From assembly GCA_963514095.1 (NCBI GenBank), contig OY741281.1, positions 1,570,487 through 1,634,486 of the forward strand: a stretch of DNA of 64,000 bases, written 5' to 3'. The notes under the pieces were generated by a model, which searched no databases, was not told the DNA's origin, and worked only from the letters and a program-made list of their open reading frames with translations. This document shows, piece after piece, positions 12,933-25,409 of the stretch (its first letter is position 1; every line of letters begins with the position of its first letter). Made by a program: the position numbers and the translations under genes. The stretch comes from Eutrigla gurnardus. Taxonomy: Eukaryota; Chordata; Actinopteri; Perciformes; Triglidae.

Positions 12933-15900
12933 CAACGCCTACAGAGCAACCCGTGCTTACCTGAGGTGAATCAAATGGATACCGACTACTAAATTTGAAA
13001 AGCAGCTGAAATTTCTCTCCTTCGTACAGTGTGCCAGATGCTCCCTCCATGTCTACGATCCACCTGAAAGAAAGATTTTAAACTTTAATAAACATATATA
13101 CTGATCCCCCAACATTCAGCCAAAAACACAGGTGTGTGGTGATCAGGTCAGAATGTTTAATGATCAAATAATTGCAAAACAAATGATTCCCATCAGCTGT
13201 ACTTTCTTAGTTATTTGCCTACTAACACATTTGCATACTTGAGTAAAATGGTGAGCACTGTGCATGCCTAAACCCCACAGAGCTGCAAGCATGGCTGTAG
13301 AATCTAAGTCTCTAAGTGTTTATTAGTTCCGTGCTGTATGTTACATCACATCGTTATGTATGTTACATCACATCGTGCTGTATGTTACATCACATCGTTC
13401 TGTAGTAGAACGGTTGGAAACGTGTACAGAATGACTTGCATGGATCACATCTCTTCGGCATTAAAAAAGGATCGTACGAAATGTGAACAGCCGATGCTGC
13501 AGTAAGTGTGTAATCAAAAGATTTGAGTCGGCCTCGTCCCAGCGACATTCGATATGCAGCGAGGTTATGACAGTGGTTTAGTTATAATGTGATACTTTAT
13601 TGATCCAGTGGACAAAATCCATTTTCGCCTCTGTAGCCCGGCTACAGAACTGTGCTGACTGAGCAGGGAGGGATTCAATTGCTTGCTCAGAATGAGAGAT
13701 GACTGCATACAGTGGCTTGATCCTGGATGTTGGAATGAAGGAAGGTCTGCCTGTTTAATATACCTCTACAGTCCATAATCAGAGGATTCACTGGCAGGAC
13801 AATTATAAGGACTGTCTGCTCAGACGAGAAGAAAAAGGAGCACTGATGACAGCATCACAAACTCTGGCCTAGTTTCTTCCAGGAACGCGGCGCAGATAGG
13901 TCACCACAGAGACTTGTGGCTGTTGTTCTGGTTTATTGCCTTGTGTCACTTTCAAATCCAGCCCCAAGCACATCATCACTCAAGCCTACATACGAGGTCA
14001 GCCTCAAGAGAGTCGACGGGTCAAAGCATCTGAAAGGAGCTCCATTATTCCTCCCGAGGAGGGAGGCAGCATCCCTGTACATGATGCTGACTTACACCTG
14101 ACGCCACCCACGGCGTTCAGGGGCAACGACTCCAAGGACACAGCGCTCAATTTGCGTCATTACGGCAAATGCACTCTCACGCAGTCAACTGAAGGGCAGT
14201 GTAATCTTAACGAGCAGCACAGAGAGATACTTTAAAATAAAAACACATGGCACAGTATTGTCACTAGTTTTTTACCCTCCATGTTTGTTTTAAAGAATAG
14301 ATAAGTTAATCTTCAACATCAAGCCGGAACATTATAGTAGTATCTTAGTCCACTATGACATACTTGATTAAAGTGGGTAGATCCCTACACCATGACAGAA
14401 AAATAAATCTAGGTCAGACAGACATGTCAAGAGTAGAAAACAAAAGGCGCACCCACGAATCTCAAAGCCTGGGATGCGGTGAACAAGGAAACTAGCCCAA
14501 CTGGTTCGTAGACTTGTCAGTCATGCAAAAACATGTGTTCAGTCTGACAAAGTGATTCTTATCCAATGAGGGAGATGCCGTCTGTAAATAGATCTCTCAT
14601 TGTCTCATTACAAACCACAAGAATTGCCTCTTGGAAAAAGAAAAAAAACCAGTCCGTGAAATCATTCTGACCTCGGCTAAAAATGTGCCTCGAATCCATT
14701 TACAGGACTCAGCTCAACATTCCTCACTACTTATAAAAGACACTGTGTCACTCACTCAGGTAACATAATCACAAGGATGTTTAAAAGAACAACTCAAAGA
14801 CGCCAAGGCAGAAAAAGTCTGGCCGAGCAGCCTCTGGTCTCCGCTACCCCATACCCAACACCCGATTGTGAAGCGTTTAAATATTTAATAAAGGATGGAT
14901 AGTGAGTGACAGTGTGGATTAGAAACACTCGACCAAAGAGCTGCCAAACCCGTTGCTGCTGGGGCTTCTAGGAGCTTTACGTCCACCACAACTGTTATTT
15001 ACCTTTATTGCATTTCTGGGAAACCACACACATCCATAACGCGTGTTATTCACAGATGCCAACCTTCTTCAATGACTGTGTGTGAGACAGGGGCCTCATT
15101 TGTACCAGATGTGTTAGAAAAATGCTAGACTTATCTTTATTGATCCCTTTGGGATGACTCCCCAAGGAAATTTGATATCCAGCAACTTACAAAAAAACTA
15201 AATATACAAAGTAACCAGTAAAGAAACTCTTAGCTAAATATATTTAAAGTAGAGAGAAGAATATAAGTAAAAAAATACAAATAAGTTAAGTGTAGAGAAC
15301 TGTATAGAGGATGGATATAAATAAGTATTGTTAATTATTGATTGCACAGTGCTGCCACCCTGAAGCAAATTAAAACACGTGAAATATATTATTTTATTTG
15401 ATTAAAAAGGTACTTACTGCGTGATGGTGTTCTGCACACTTTTCTCGTTCAGCGTCATTCCTGGGGGTGGATCATTTTGCATGGCTAATAATTCCTTTTG
15501 TAGCCTTTTCTGTTGGAAGAGAAAGTGTTTTGGTTTCCGCCACACCCATTTCAACAATATATATATAAAAAAATAAAATAAAATATAATTAAGAGACTAA
15601 AACAAAAACCACTGTGAAATACCAATATTTAAATACAAAATTAATGTATTTGAAGACTCGTTCACCGTGTTCACAACTAAATCAATCCATTAGTGACGGA
15701 TGAAATTTAAAAAAATGGTACAAATACAATTCATGAAAATTTAATTCGTCATTAGAGCTATTTTGTTTGTTTAAAGGCAGATCTCGACATCTCAAGAAAA
15801 AGCGATGCACCTGTTCGAGAGGAAACTAGAACTGGTCGATCTGCTGCGCAGCGTCTCGCTAGCCACTTAGCTTAGCTTAGCTTAGCTCAGCTAACGTCAA

Positions 15901-16317
15901 CACATAGCAGACGTAGCAGCTAGCTCGTTTAAAAAACGCGAGAACCAAATCAAACCACCAAGGCATCACATTCCTTGAGTTATTACCTGCGTGTTGCTGG
16001 GATGAAACATCGAAATACGTCAAAAATGAAATCAATCGATACACATATAGGAAAGCTGGTTTCTATGCTAGCCCTTCGGTGGTGATGATGATGCTAGTTG
16101 TGTTGCTAGCAAACATCAGGAGCTAAAACCGGAACCGTGGAGAATAAATGTGGCGGCTTTTAACGGGATTGTCATCGCCGCTTCGAACTGATACGTGTGC
16201 GTAAAAGAAGCGGCTAACAAACCGCCGGTAAACACGGGAGTGAAGGTCAACCAGGATTATATATTTATATAGAATATGCGATCGCTCTCAATGTATTCTT
16301 ACCTGCATCGACGCCAT
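9720..16317 (-). CDS. ube2w: Ubiquitin-conjugating enzyme E2 W
   Basis: E2 enzyme that attaches ubiquitin to protein N-termini. Six coding exons on the minus strand: 16303-16317, 15418-15509, 12961-13063, 9968-10123, 9815-9890 and 9720-9733. All junctions are GT-AG and the frame is continuous, giving 151 residues, the same length as human UBE2W. The UBC fold runs through most of the chain. The catalytic Cys is residue 91 in NGHICLSILTEDW, preceded by the HPHVYSNG segment typical of E2s. The C-terminus WWYHDDTC is the UBE2W-specific flexible tail. The start is fixed by the 15-nt first coding exon (MASMQ). Intron 5 is only 81 nt and open in frame. Upstream, eloc is transcribed the same way; downstream is stau2. 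Confidence 0.97.
9815..9890 (-). CDS. ube2w: ube2w coding exon 5
   Basis: Acceptor AG at 9892-9891, donor GTGAGT at 9814 (phase 1). Encodes RRPPDNSFYVRTCNKNPKKT through WWYH. Confidence 0.96.
9968..10123 (-). CDS. ube2w: ube2w coding exon 4, catalytic Cys
   Basis: Acceptor AG at 10125-10124, donor GTACGC at 9967. Encodes 52 residues, VMFTGENIPVHPHVYSNG through SMLSSCKEK, including active-site Cys91. Confidence 0.98.
11355..11412 (+). mobile_element. L2-type LINE/SINE tail in ube2w intron
   Basis: AAAGCGTCTGCTAAATGA followed by repeats of TGTAAA matches the conserved 3' tail of eel UnaL2-like LINEs and of the SINEs that borrow it. No RT-coding part is seen upstream. Confidence 0.5.
11654..11740 (+). 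mobile_element. Possible degenerate hAT-like element end
   Basis: TAGGGCTGGGCGACATG resembles the terminus shared by many vertebrate non-autonomous DNA transposons. A GATATCGGCC fragment lies 300 bp away, but no convincing matching inverted terminus or target duplication is found. Confidence 0.25.
12894..12929. repeat. (CA)n microsatellite
   Basis: About 18 CA copies in ube2w intron 3, close to the exon 3 donor (GT repeats on the sense strand). Confidence 0.95.
12961..13063 (-). CDS. ube2w: ube2w coding exon 3
   Basis: Acceptor AG at 13065-13064, donor GTAAGC at 12960. Encodes WIVDMEGASGTLYEGEKF through SSRYPFDSPQ. A (GT)n tract on the sense strand starts about 31 nt into the following intron. 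Confidence 0.97.
15120..15175 (-). mobile_element. LINE-type 3' tail fragment
   Basis: On the minus strand AAATTTCCTTGGGGAGTC leads into GGGATCAATAAAGATAAG, the kind of 3' end found on many fish non-LTR elements. A shorter similar piece lies near 13595. Family not resolved. Confidence 0.35.
15418..15509 (-). CDS. ube2w: ube2w coding exon 2
   Basis: Acceptor AG at 15511-15510, donor GTAAGT at 15417 (phase 2). Encodes KRLQKELLAMQNDPPPG through KSVQNTIT. Confidence 0.96.
16303..16317 (-). CDS. ube2w: ube2w coding exon 1
   Basis: Encodes MASMQ; ATG at 16317, donor GTAAGA at 16302. Too short to be found as an ORF; supported by the exact UBE2W N-terminus. Confidence 0.93.
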
Positions 16318-16377
16318 GATGGAAACCCCCCCCTTCCCTGCATCAGCAGCGCCGGAGTGGAGGAGGACGCTACGTCA

Positions 16378-16587
16378 CCGGTCACGTGACACAAGTTGTT
16401 TTGACAGAGGGAAAACAATCCACTGATGTGCACCCTAAGGTCACCTCTCTCACTCATGCTGCCGTTAGATGGATGTTATTTTCATATCGCCAGCGGCTTT
16501 TTAATCGATTTTTTTTTTAAATGTGTGTATTAAGAATACATTTAAAAAAAATGAATGTGGCGTTAAAACCCACTGAGGTCACGTGGG
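16378..16587 (-). promoter_or_regulatory. ube2w: ube2w promoter with two CACGTG E-boxes
   Basis: Immediately upstream of the ube2w start is a perfect palindrome GTCACGTGAC at 16381-16390, the core of TFEB/TFE3 (CLEAR) and USF sites. A second CACGTG lies at 16578-16587 (GTCACGTGGG). The position relative to the transcription start is inferred. Confidence 0.35.
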
Positions 16588-17102
16588 TCAGTGACATCTA
16601 CTCTGTGAGATGACCTAATGACCCTGATGCGGAATTATACTGAATTTTCTTGTCGTGTTTGTCCTTTTGCCATCAGGAAAATAATAATAATTATTAATAA
16701 TAATAATAATAATAATAAATTGAATTTATATAGCACCTTTCAAAGAACCCAAGGACACCTAATAATAATAGTAATAATAATAATATTACCTCAGTGAGAT
16801 TACTTTTAAAGCAATAGGAATGATGCATGCCCTCCGGTCTGCTGAGAACACACCATAGCTCTATCTAAGGAATTCCAAGCATGTACCATATCATCTCTCT
16901 TTTATCTTTTAGCATACAGCATTAGCATTTTGAGTATGTGATCACAAAAAAAACCTTTCCTTTAAAGTAAATATTGCTAACGATACGTACACTTCACTTT
17001 ATCTTCTCAAACCCAGATGCTCACAAGTCACTTTGCAAGTCCAAGTCAGGTCTTCAGTCACGCTGTACTTCTACGAGATGTGACCGTAAACCATCATGCT
17101 AT

Positions 17103-17175
17103 GACCCAGTGGCCTAATGGATAAGGTATCAGCCTCCGAAGCTGGGGATTGTGGGTTCAAGTCCCACCTGGGTCG
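17103..17175 (+). tRNA. tRNA-Arg (anticodon CCG)
   Basis: A full cloverleaf of 73 nt. The acceptor stem GACCCAG pairs perfectly with CTGGGTC. The D arm is GCCT/AGGT with one G-U pair. The anticodon stem TCAGC/GCTGG has loop CTCCGAA, so the anticodon is CCG (Arg, CGG codons). The T arm is GTGGG-TTCAAGT-CCCAC. A box (TGGCCTAATGG) and B box (GGTTCAAGTCC) are intact, and it is close to human tRNA-Arg-CCG as I recall it. Odd points: no TTTT terminator follows in the next 30 nt, and a degenerate L2-like tail lies 85 bp downstream, so it may be the head of a SINE. Confidence 0.75.
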
Positions 17176-17259
17176 GTGTGGGTCTCACCAGGATGCCTTA
17201 CATCTTTATACTTACCGTACTAGACAGTGACATACTGTTGCACTGAATCTATAACTCAC

Positions 17260-17296
17260 TTTGAATAAAAACATCTGCTTAATGTAATGTTAAATG
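17260..17296 (+). mobile_element. Degenerate L2/SINE-type tail after the tRNA
   Basis: TTTGAATAAAAACATCTGCT followed by TAATGTAATG is a decayed version of the AAAGCGTCTGCTAAATG tail at 11355. It lies in the same orientation as the tRNA, at a distance typical of tRNA-derived SINEs. Confidence 0.35.
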
Positions 17297-17663
17297 AGAT
17301 TACTGATGAACAGAGCCTGAGCAGATATAAAATGTGAATATTGTTTCACTGCCATTAGATAAGCACGTAATCATGCATTTTAGTGTCAACAGTTCTTTTA
17401 AACATTTTCTATCGTTGTAGTTGAGTTTGACCAAAACTCCCAATCGAGGTATGATGCAGGTGTTTATTCAGGTTTTTAAAGTGATCTATACTTCATATGG
17501 GACATGCATAGTGAAGTAGCAACTGACAAAAGAGTGTGCTCACCAAACATGTCTTTATTCGTCTGGAGAGGGGAGGTAACATTTCTGGGGTGAGGGCAAA
17601 TTTATCTGATTCTGGGCAAAGTGATGCAGCCTGCCATAACCATTTTTACATTAAAATGAATCG

Positions 17664-17669
17664 TTTATT
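17664..17669 (-). terminator. eloc: Candidate eloc poly(A) signal
   Basis: Minus-strand AATAAA about 170 nt after the eloc stop. Confidence 0.45.
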
Positions 17670-17839
17670 ACTAGTAAAATTATGACAAACCGGGTGCAAC
17701 AAAGAAAAAAGAAAACATGGGGACATACATACTTATATTCATGTTACATATAAGTAAATGGCAGAACATTTTAAATATTCAGAAGAAGAAAAAAAAAATC
17801 TAAAACGTTTTTTAAGCTGCACATTATATATCCGTAACT

Positions 17840-19083
<1,244 letters not shown>

Positions 19084-19087
<4 letters not shown>

Positions 19088-19112
19088 CCTGTTCGGTAGT
19101 TTCTTGTTAACC
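19084..19112 (-). CDS. eloc: eloc exon with start codon
   Basis: Acceptor AG at 19114-19113, donor GTGAGT at 19083. 25 nt of 5' UTR, then ATG-G; only four coding bases. The following exon supplies AC-GGT to complete Asp-Gly. Confidence 0.85.
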
Positions 19113-19559
19113 CTGAAGGAAAACATATAAAACATGAAGTCAGGACTCGTATTTATGGCACAAAGACCCTCCCCGAGCATACAATATAAAATAGCCTGGG
19201 CTGGACCCGAACTATGCTCACCATTACGTTAACGTAAGATATTCCGTATATTAACTGGAATTACTCGTCGAGTTTAACGTTGACACGGCTAAAACAAATA
19301 GCTTAAAAAGGCTGAAACTAACGTACCACAATGTAACGTGGCTATCTTTAATTAAATCTGTATCTTAAAACCATCAAATGTGGATTAGTGCTAATTTCTT
19401 TCTCCATCCAAATGTCCAGTGACTCCGCAGCCGTCGGCCAGCTAGCCAGCAAGTAAACGTCAAAACCGGCGATAACGTCCTAATTGATTTGATTGGATCG
19501 ATTATTTACAGTTTTAAAACATTAATATCGGATTAACAGTCCGACACGGACAGAATATA

Positions 19560-19710
19560 ACACGTAACCCCGAATAAAACAGTCTTACCACTCGAGTGTA
19601 GTCGAATGTAGAGTGGACTGCGTTCCTGCTAACGTTAGCCACCAGGCTACTGTTACCCGGATGTAGTTTGTGTGAACTACCGGTCCGCGATAAATGTCTT
19701 CCGTAGATTT
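19560..19710 (-). promoter_or_regulatory. eloc: Probable eloc promoter / first exon region
   Basis: CpG-bearing segment upstream of the eloc exons, with ETS-like CCGGATGT near 19657 and CTTCCG near 19695. The start site is not determined. Confidence 0.3.
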
Positions 19711-20004
19711 GCGGAGAGAAACGGACCCATGGGGAAAAAACGTCAGTTTTAAAAATCTAAATCCTGTTTATATTTTTTTCCTTCGATTTAACAAGAAAAG
19801 AAAATGTCGTAGACAATAAGTAAGTGATAAAGCTATTTCTGGATAATGAATTTACTCATCTGCTGTCCATTATTAGTCAGTGTCACTAGATTTTGGGGAT
19901 AAGTGAGGGGGAAATAAGGATATTCATTTTTAATAAAGAGCTGAGATGACTAGTCATTGCTTTTTGTTTTGTTTTTTTTGCACAGAAGAGTTTTCCATGT
20001 TGAG

Positions 20005-20018
20005 CCTACAGGGGGCGC
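20005..20018 (+). promoter_or_regulatory. CTCF-like site
   Basis: CCTACAGGGGGCGC matches 12 of 14 consensus positions with the full AGGGGGCGC core, 0.35 kb upstream of the eloc promoter region. Motif match only. Confidence 0.35.
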
Positions 20019-20740
20019 CTGTGTTGCAGGTTACCCCGTCCGAATGTCTCCATTAGGCATGATGGGCGAGAGCAGGTGCTGATGAGACATGACAGAGACA
20101 TTTTGCAGACCCATAAATCTGGATTCAAGAATGAGAGAGCGAGAGAGAGAGGTATGCAATCTACACTATCGTATACTTTCCAAAAGTCCAGCTAGAAGAT
20201 TGCAATTAATTTAATATATTATATTAATTATAAAAGTTAGAGTATTTACCTGTGTCAGTATATCAAGGCCCACATTTTCAAATCTAGATAATAAGTATGA
20301 TGTTCGTTTCATGACAGCCGTTATAGCTCATAGAGTTTCCTCCTCACAGGTAAGAGGTGTGTGTAGATCAGTTACGGTCACGGTCAGGATCAGAATGTGA
20401 CTTTGCCCTGAGTTCTGTCATGCAGGAAAAGTGATGACTGTGGAAATGTGAGGCTTTCCATATGGACGCTGAGATATCTGAGCTGCGTGACACCGAGCGT
20501 AGAGTGTGATATGCTACAAGACATTCCTTTATGTATTTACGCACACAGATTTGGATCTACAGCTGGCTTGTTTAATTGTCTGTGCCTCATTGCTGCACCA
20601 GACATTAGACGGTGACGTGTGCAGAGGGGCGACACCTGACCCGATATTTGTCTTACAGTAATACCAGGCTTAGCTATGCTGTCAGTTTGTGTTCCAGAAA
20701 GTTCCAGTAGCCTCCCGCCTGTTCACTGCCTGTTGACTTA

Positions 20741-20859
<119 letters not shown>

Positions 20860-21031
20860 CCAAAAACAATCACTGACCTTCCAGTCCCCCATTACCCCAT
20901 TACTGCTCATGATCAGAGCGGGCGGGCGGAGGCCGGAGCTTTGATGTGCCTCTGAAACCACTCGCCCCGCTGCAGCTGCTCTCAGCTCTATTTTTGGGGA
21001 GGCTGCTGTGGGCCCTTAGAACAGGGCTTCC

Positions 21032-21033
<2 letters not shown>

Positions 21034-21113
<80 letters not shown>
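21034..21113. repeat. (CA)n microsatellite
   Basis: About 40 uninterrupted CA units, 175 bp from the preceding tract. Confidence 0.97.
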
Positions 21114-21115
<2 letters not shown>

Positions 21116-21876
21116 GCATTCAAACAATCTCGGCGTGCCAAGTGATATCATCCATCCATTTTACACATCCACCGGTGCTCTCGGATCACACTTTTGGTCC
21201 GCTCGGCCCCCCGAGCCATTCTGGAAATGGTGGGATGTAATTAACCTGCTGGAAGAGTCTCTTTAGTCCATGTTTATGCTCGTTAGTCTAAGTAAACGTT
21301 GGTGTTTGTGTCAGTCCAATGTGCCGTGTTGAGCATGGTTTACATTCTTGCATGCCAAACGTTCAGATATGATGACGTTCACTTAAATGTGGTTTAATTT
21401 TGCTTATTAATAAAGATATAAGGTCACATAAGGGTTGGTATGGTAAGTTTCCCCTTCTCGTCCCACCACAAGTAGGTGACATGTCAACACATGGGTCATA
21501 TATGAACGTTGAAGAGGCTCTGAATGAAACCAGGTCAGAAGTTTAGTCATGATATCAGGGAAGAGGGGGAGGGAATGTCTTTGGGCCTTTTCTTCTCTGA
21601 AAAGGAGGGAAAGGCTTGTCACAATGAATTTGAGGGGACTGTCCCTTTTTTTCTTCTTTTGCCTGCAGCGAGTCACAGCGCTCCGCAATCCTCATGTTGC
21701 TCCTAATTTCACCAACCTTGGAGAAGGAAGCATCATCATCAGCAAGCCACATCAGAAACAATCACATGTCCTTGATGATGAGTGATTTACATGGAATGTG
21801 ATTTCTATTTCAATGCTGTTAAAAGAGCTCCGGTTCTATAGACTCTGGCTTTATTTAGCAGCTTCTAGCGGCTCTC

Positions 21877-21890
21877 GTTGCTATAGCAAC
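21877..21890. promoter_or_regulatory. Palindromic RFX X-box-like site
   Basis: GTTGCTATAGCAAC is a perfect palindrome of the RFX X-box type. A second copy, GTTGCCGTAGCAAC, lies at 22136-22149. Motif match only. Confidence 0.3.
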
Positions 21891-23064
21891 GCCACATACA
21901 TTAATATGGTTTTGGGATTGTTTGACTGCTGACTCATGTGTGATTCCTGGACGGACATAACTTTGGGCAAATTTGCTGAATCATTCGGTTATGTCATTAT
22001 TTATACCAAAACACAGCGAGTCTCTTGGTCTCTGATGAGAATAAAATAAATCCACAGGTAGCTGTTTACAGAAACAAAAGATCAAAACAAATGTTTCTGA
22101 AAATGAGCAGAAATGCTAACACGACGCACTCTGGAGTTGCCGTAGCAACATGATTGTGATCATTAAACAGTGCACCCTTCAACACAACAAATATGTATTT
22201 AAAGCCATGAACTTATGCAACCATTAAGACAACATTAGTCACGTTAAAAAAACAATCTTGTTTTTACACTGCGTGCTCTCGGTGTCACATTTTCTTTTTC
22301 ATTTGATTTCATTTGATTTATTTATTCTATTTCTATTATTCTTTAACCAAAAGCCCTATTAGTGTATCGTAAATTAGCTTCGGCTAAAAACAATATGATC
22401 AACATCAGATTACTTTTTCTAGCTTATCTATGTTTTTTTTAAATAAAATAACATTTGCTCATAATAACACAAGCAGCGAATGATGCATAAGAAAAGAAAA
22501 CATCTTCCAAAAATCCTGAAAGTACCTTTCCGTGTTTGTTTTAAGAGGATTCTGTCGGTTTGTTATCAACACAAGATGAATCTTTGAATAACAGACGGAT
22601 AAGTGGACCTGACAACCATTATCTTCAGTAGCCGGAGGCTTTAATGCACCGTGTTGCTTGTTTGAAATGTAATGAGTCACCTAAAGACCCTGCTGATGGA
22701 AAAAAACCCACATCACAGCTCACGTGTCGTCAGATAAAACATGAAAACCTCCCACCGTATCCAAACAGATAAATACGTGACACGTGGGAACATGTTTGCT
22801 TTTATAATCGCTTACTTTAGATGACAGAGTGATGGCTTTATGGGTTTTATGACGGATGAAGTGATGCTAAGCTAAGCTAGCTATGCCAGGCATGGAAAGG
22901 GGAAACCGGTGTCCGTGCAACAGTTTTAAAAAAGAAAATAAAAACGCTGATATATCCCCCTCGCTGCTTACGAGTCGGAATCCACTTTTAGAAACACAAG
23001 CGAGTTCTCGGCCTCAGAGAGTTCAAAATACACAGAAACCCTGGCTTTCATCTCTATGTAAAAG

Positions 23065-23265
23065 TACAAATACTTACTTTTTACACTTTGTTTCTCTATA
23101 AAGGCCAATCAAGTACATTTCTTGTACCTGACGAGTTTCGGCTACCTTGTCTCTGTAGCCTTCATCAGGTACACGAAATGTACTTTATTGGCCTTTATAG
23201 AGAAACAAAGTGTAACAAGTATATCAGTAGGCGGAATTATCCTCTTCAATATACAAATACTTACT
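23065..23265 (-). mobile_element. Short retroelement insertion with hammerhead-like fold-back
   Basis: The block 23079-23251 is bracketed by 14-bp direct repeats TACAAATACTTACT (23065-23078 and 23252-23265), a target-site duplication. Inside, 23081-23215 is a 135-bp inverted repeat. On the minus strand its centre carries a hammerhead-type core: CTGATGA (23168-23162), a 6-bp stem II (GGCTAC/GTAGCC), GAAA (23139-23136), a minimal stem III, then GTC (23132-23130) before the other strand of a long stem I. One extra A sits between CTGATGA and stem II. Such cores are known from the terminal repeats of Penelope-like retroelements, so this is probably a truncated copy. No reverse transcriptase is present. 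Confidence 0.65.
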
Positions 23266-24575
23266 GTACTTAAGTAGAAGTACAACTTTTCTTCCGTACA
23301 TTTGAAAACAATTATCTTCTGCTCACATTTTCAAAACAGACTTTAGTTTTAATGCTTTTGAGGGGAATTATGTTTTTGACAAATACATGTCATTATATCT
23401 GCTTATAACTGCATTATTATGTGTTATAAATATACATATATTACATACATATATATTATGTATTGTTTATGTGTTCATTTATTGTTAATGCAGCTTTAAG
23501 ATGCCTTATAGGGGACACCATTTTAAGTCTATTTTTGCTGTTTGTCTAGATAGATATCATTTTAAATCTCTAATTATTGTTAATTATTCCATTGATTGAC
23601 TTTGTCAATAAAACCACAAATTGATGGTATGATCTTAAAACTGAATGAATGAATCTAAAAGATAAACCCTTATTCAATTGAGGAATAGGTAAAATTACAA
23701 AGATTAAAAACATTTAAAAGTTAGAAAGAAGAAGAAAAAACAGCATTTAAACAGTTACGGACCATTCGTTTCCCAGTTTTGGTCTGACTTTTTTTCCTTC
23801 TGTGAAAACCCGACACGGTGGAGGTGACCTCACTGGAATACATGCCAGCTACGTGCCAGGGTCACACTGGCACATGTCACCGTCCTGCCACATGGGGGGG
23901 TAAAGATGGTACATCCTCCATCGCTGGATATGAAGATGTTTGCTGGGATCACAGCCGTCACTGGAATCTGTTAAACGGCTTCTATGAAGGTAGGACACAC
24001 TTATAAGGTTTGGGTTTATATCCGTCCTGCTTGTGCAACCAAACCTCATCCAGCATGCTGTGCAATATCAGAATAGTAACAGAGATATTCTATACTATTA
24101 CTGACAAGTTCGGCTTAACATAGAGGTTTTAAGTACCAGCATTATGCACTCTTCTGCATATTCCTTCAAAGGCGAAATACCCGTGATGTCGATGATTGAC
24201 GGGAGCTGGAATGACACCCGGTGTTTTAATGTGAGACAAAGTAAACACATATAATGATGAGCAAGTAGAAATCTGCAGGTGATGGCAGTGTGTGCTGGCG
24301 ACCGGTCGGAGGAAGACATTGGCCGAGGCCAGGCAGGTGTAACGCGACACTGATCTGAGGCTGGAAACAGTACGATCAGAGACAAACAGCCCACCTGCCT
24401 GCACTGGAAACGCTAATGTGAGGCACCCATTAGAGAAGGTCAACATGAGGTCACCGTGGCTGAGAGGCCGAGCACAGAGGAGACGACGAAGACGAGCCAC
24501 GGAGATACACGTGAACACGGGTCGGGAATTTAAAACACTTATAGATTATAAGTGAAAATCCTCACATCCATCATA

Positions 24576-24759
24576 AGTATGTAAGTGGATATGCAAGTCA
24601 GCAAGTCAGTCGGTCAGTAAGTCAGTAAGCAAGCAAGTAAGTAAGTAAGTCAGTAAGTAAGTAAGTAAGTAAGTAAGCAAGCAAGTAAGTCAGTAAGTAA
24701 GTAAGTCAGTAAGCAAGCAAGTCTGTAAGCAAGTCTGTAAGTAAGTAAGAAGGTAAGTC

Positions 24760-24803
<44 letters not shown>

Positions 24804-25375
24804 TGAAGGTAAGTCGGTAAGTAAGTAATCAAGTCAGTAAGTAAGTAAGTATGAAGGTAAGTCAGTAAGTCAGTAAGTAAGTAAGTCGGTAAGCAAGCAA
24901 GTCTGTAAGCAAGTCTGTAAGTAAGTAAGAAGGTAAGTATGAAGGTAAGTCGGTAAGTAAGTAAGTAAGTAATCAAGTCAGTAAGTAAGTCAGTAAGAAG
25001 GTAAGTCAGTAAGCAAGTCAGTAAGTAAGTAAGTCAGTAAGTAAGTAAGTAAGCAAGCAAGTAAGTCAGTAAGTAAGTAAGTCAGTAAGCAAGCAAGTCT
25101 GTAAGCAAGTCTGTAAGTAAGTCAGTAAGTAAGTTAGTATGAAGGTAAGTCGGTAAGTAAGTAAGTAATCAAGTCAGTAAGTAAGTCAGTAAGAAGGTAA
25201 GTCAGTAAGCAAGTCAGTAAGTAAGTAAGTATGAAGGTAAGTCAGTAAGTAAGTAAGTCAGTCAGTAAGCAAGTCAGTAAGAAGGTAAGTCAGTAAGTAA
25301 GTCAGTAAGTAAGTATGAAGGTAAGTCAGTAAGTAAGTAAGTCAGTCAGTAAGCAAGTCAGTAAGAAGGTAAGTC

Positions 25376-25409
<34 letters not shown>

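Noticed and set aside
23101..23180. Hammerhead core on the plus strand (CTGACGA at 23128-23134)
   Set aside because: No GAAA follows a stem II in the right place on that strand; the minus strand gives the consistent arrangement.
24758..24976. 72-aa Leu-Thr-Tyr-rich frame suggesting a membrane protein
   Set aside because: It is a translation of the GTAA tetranucleotide array.
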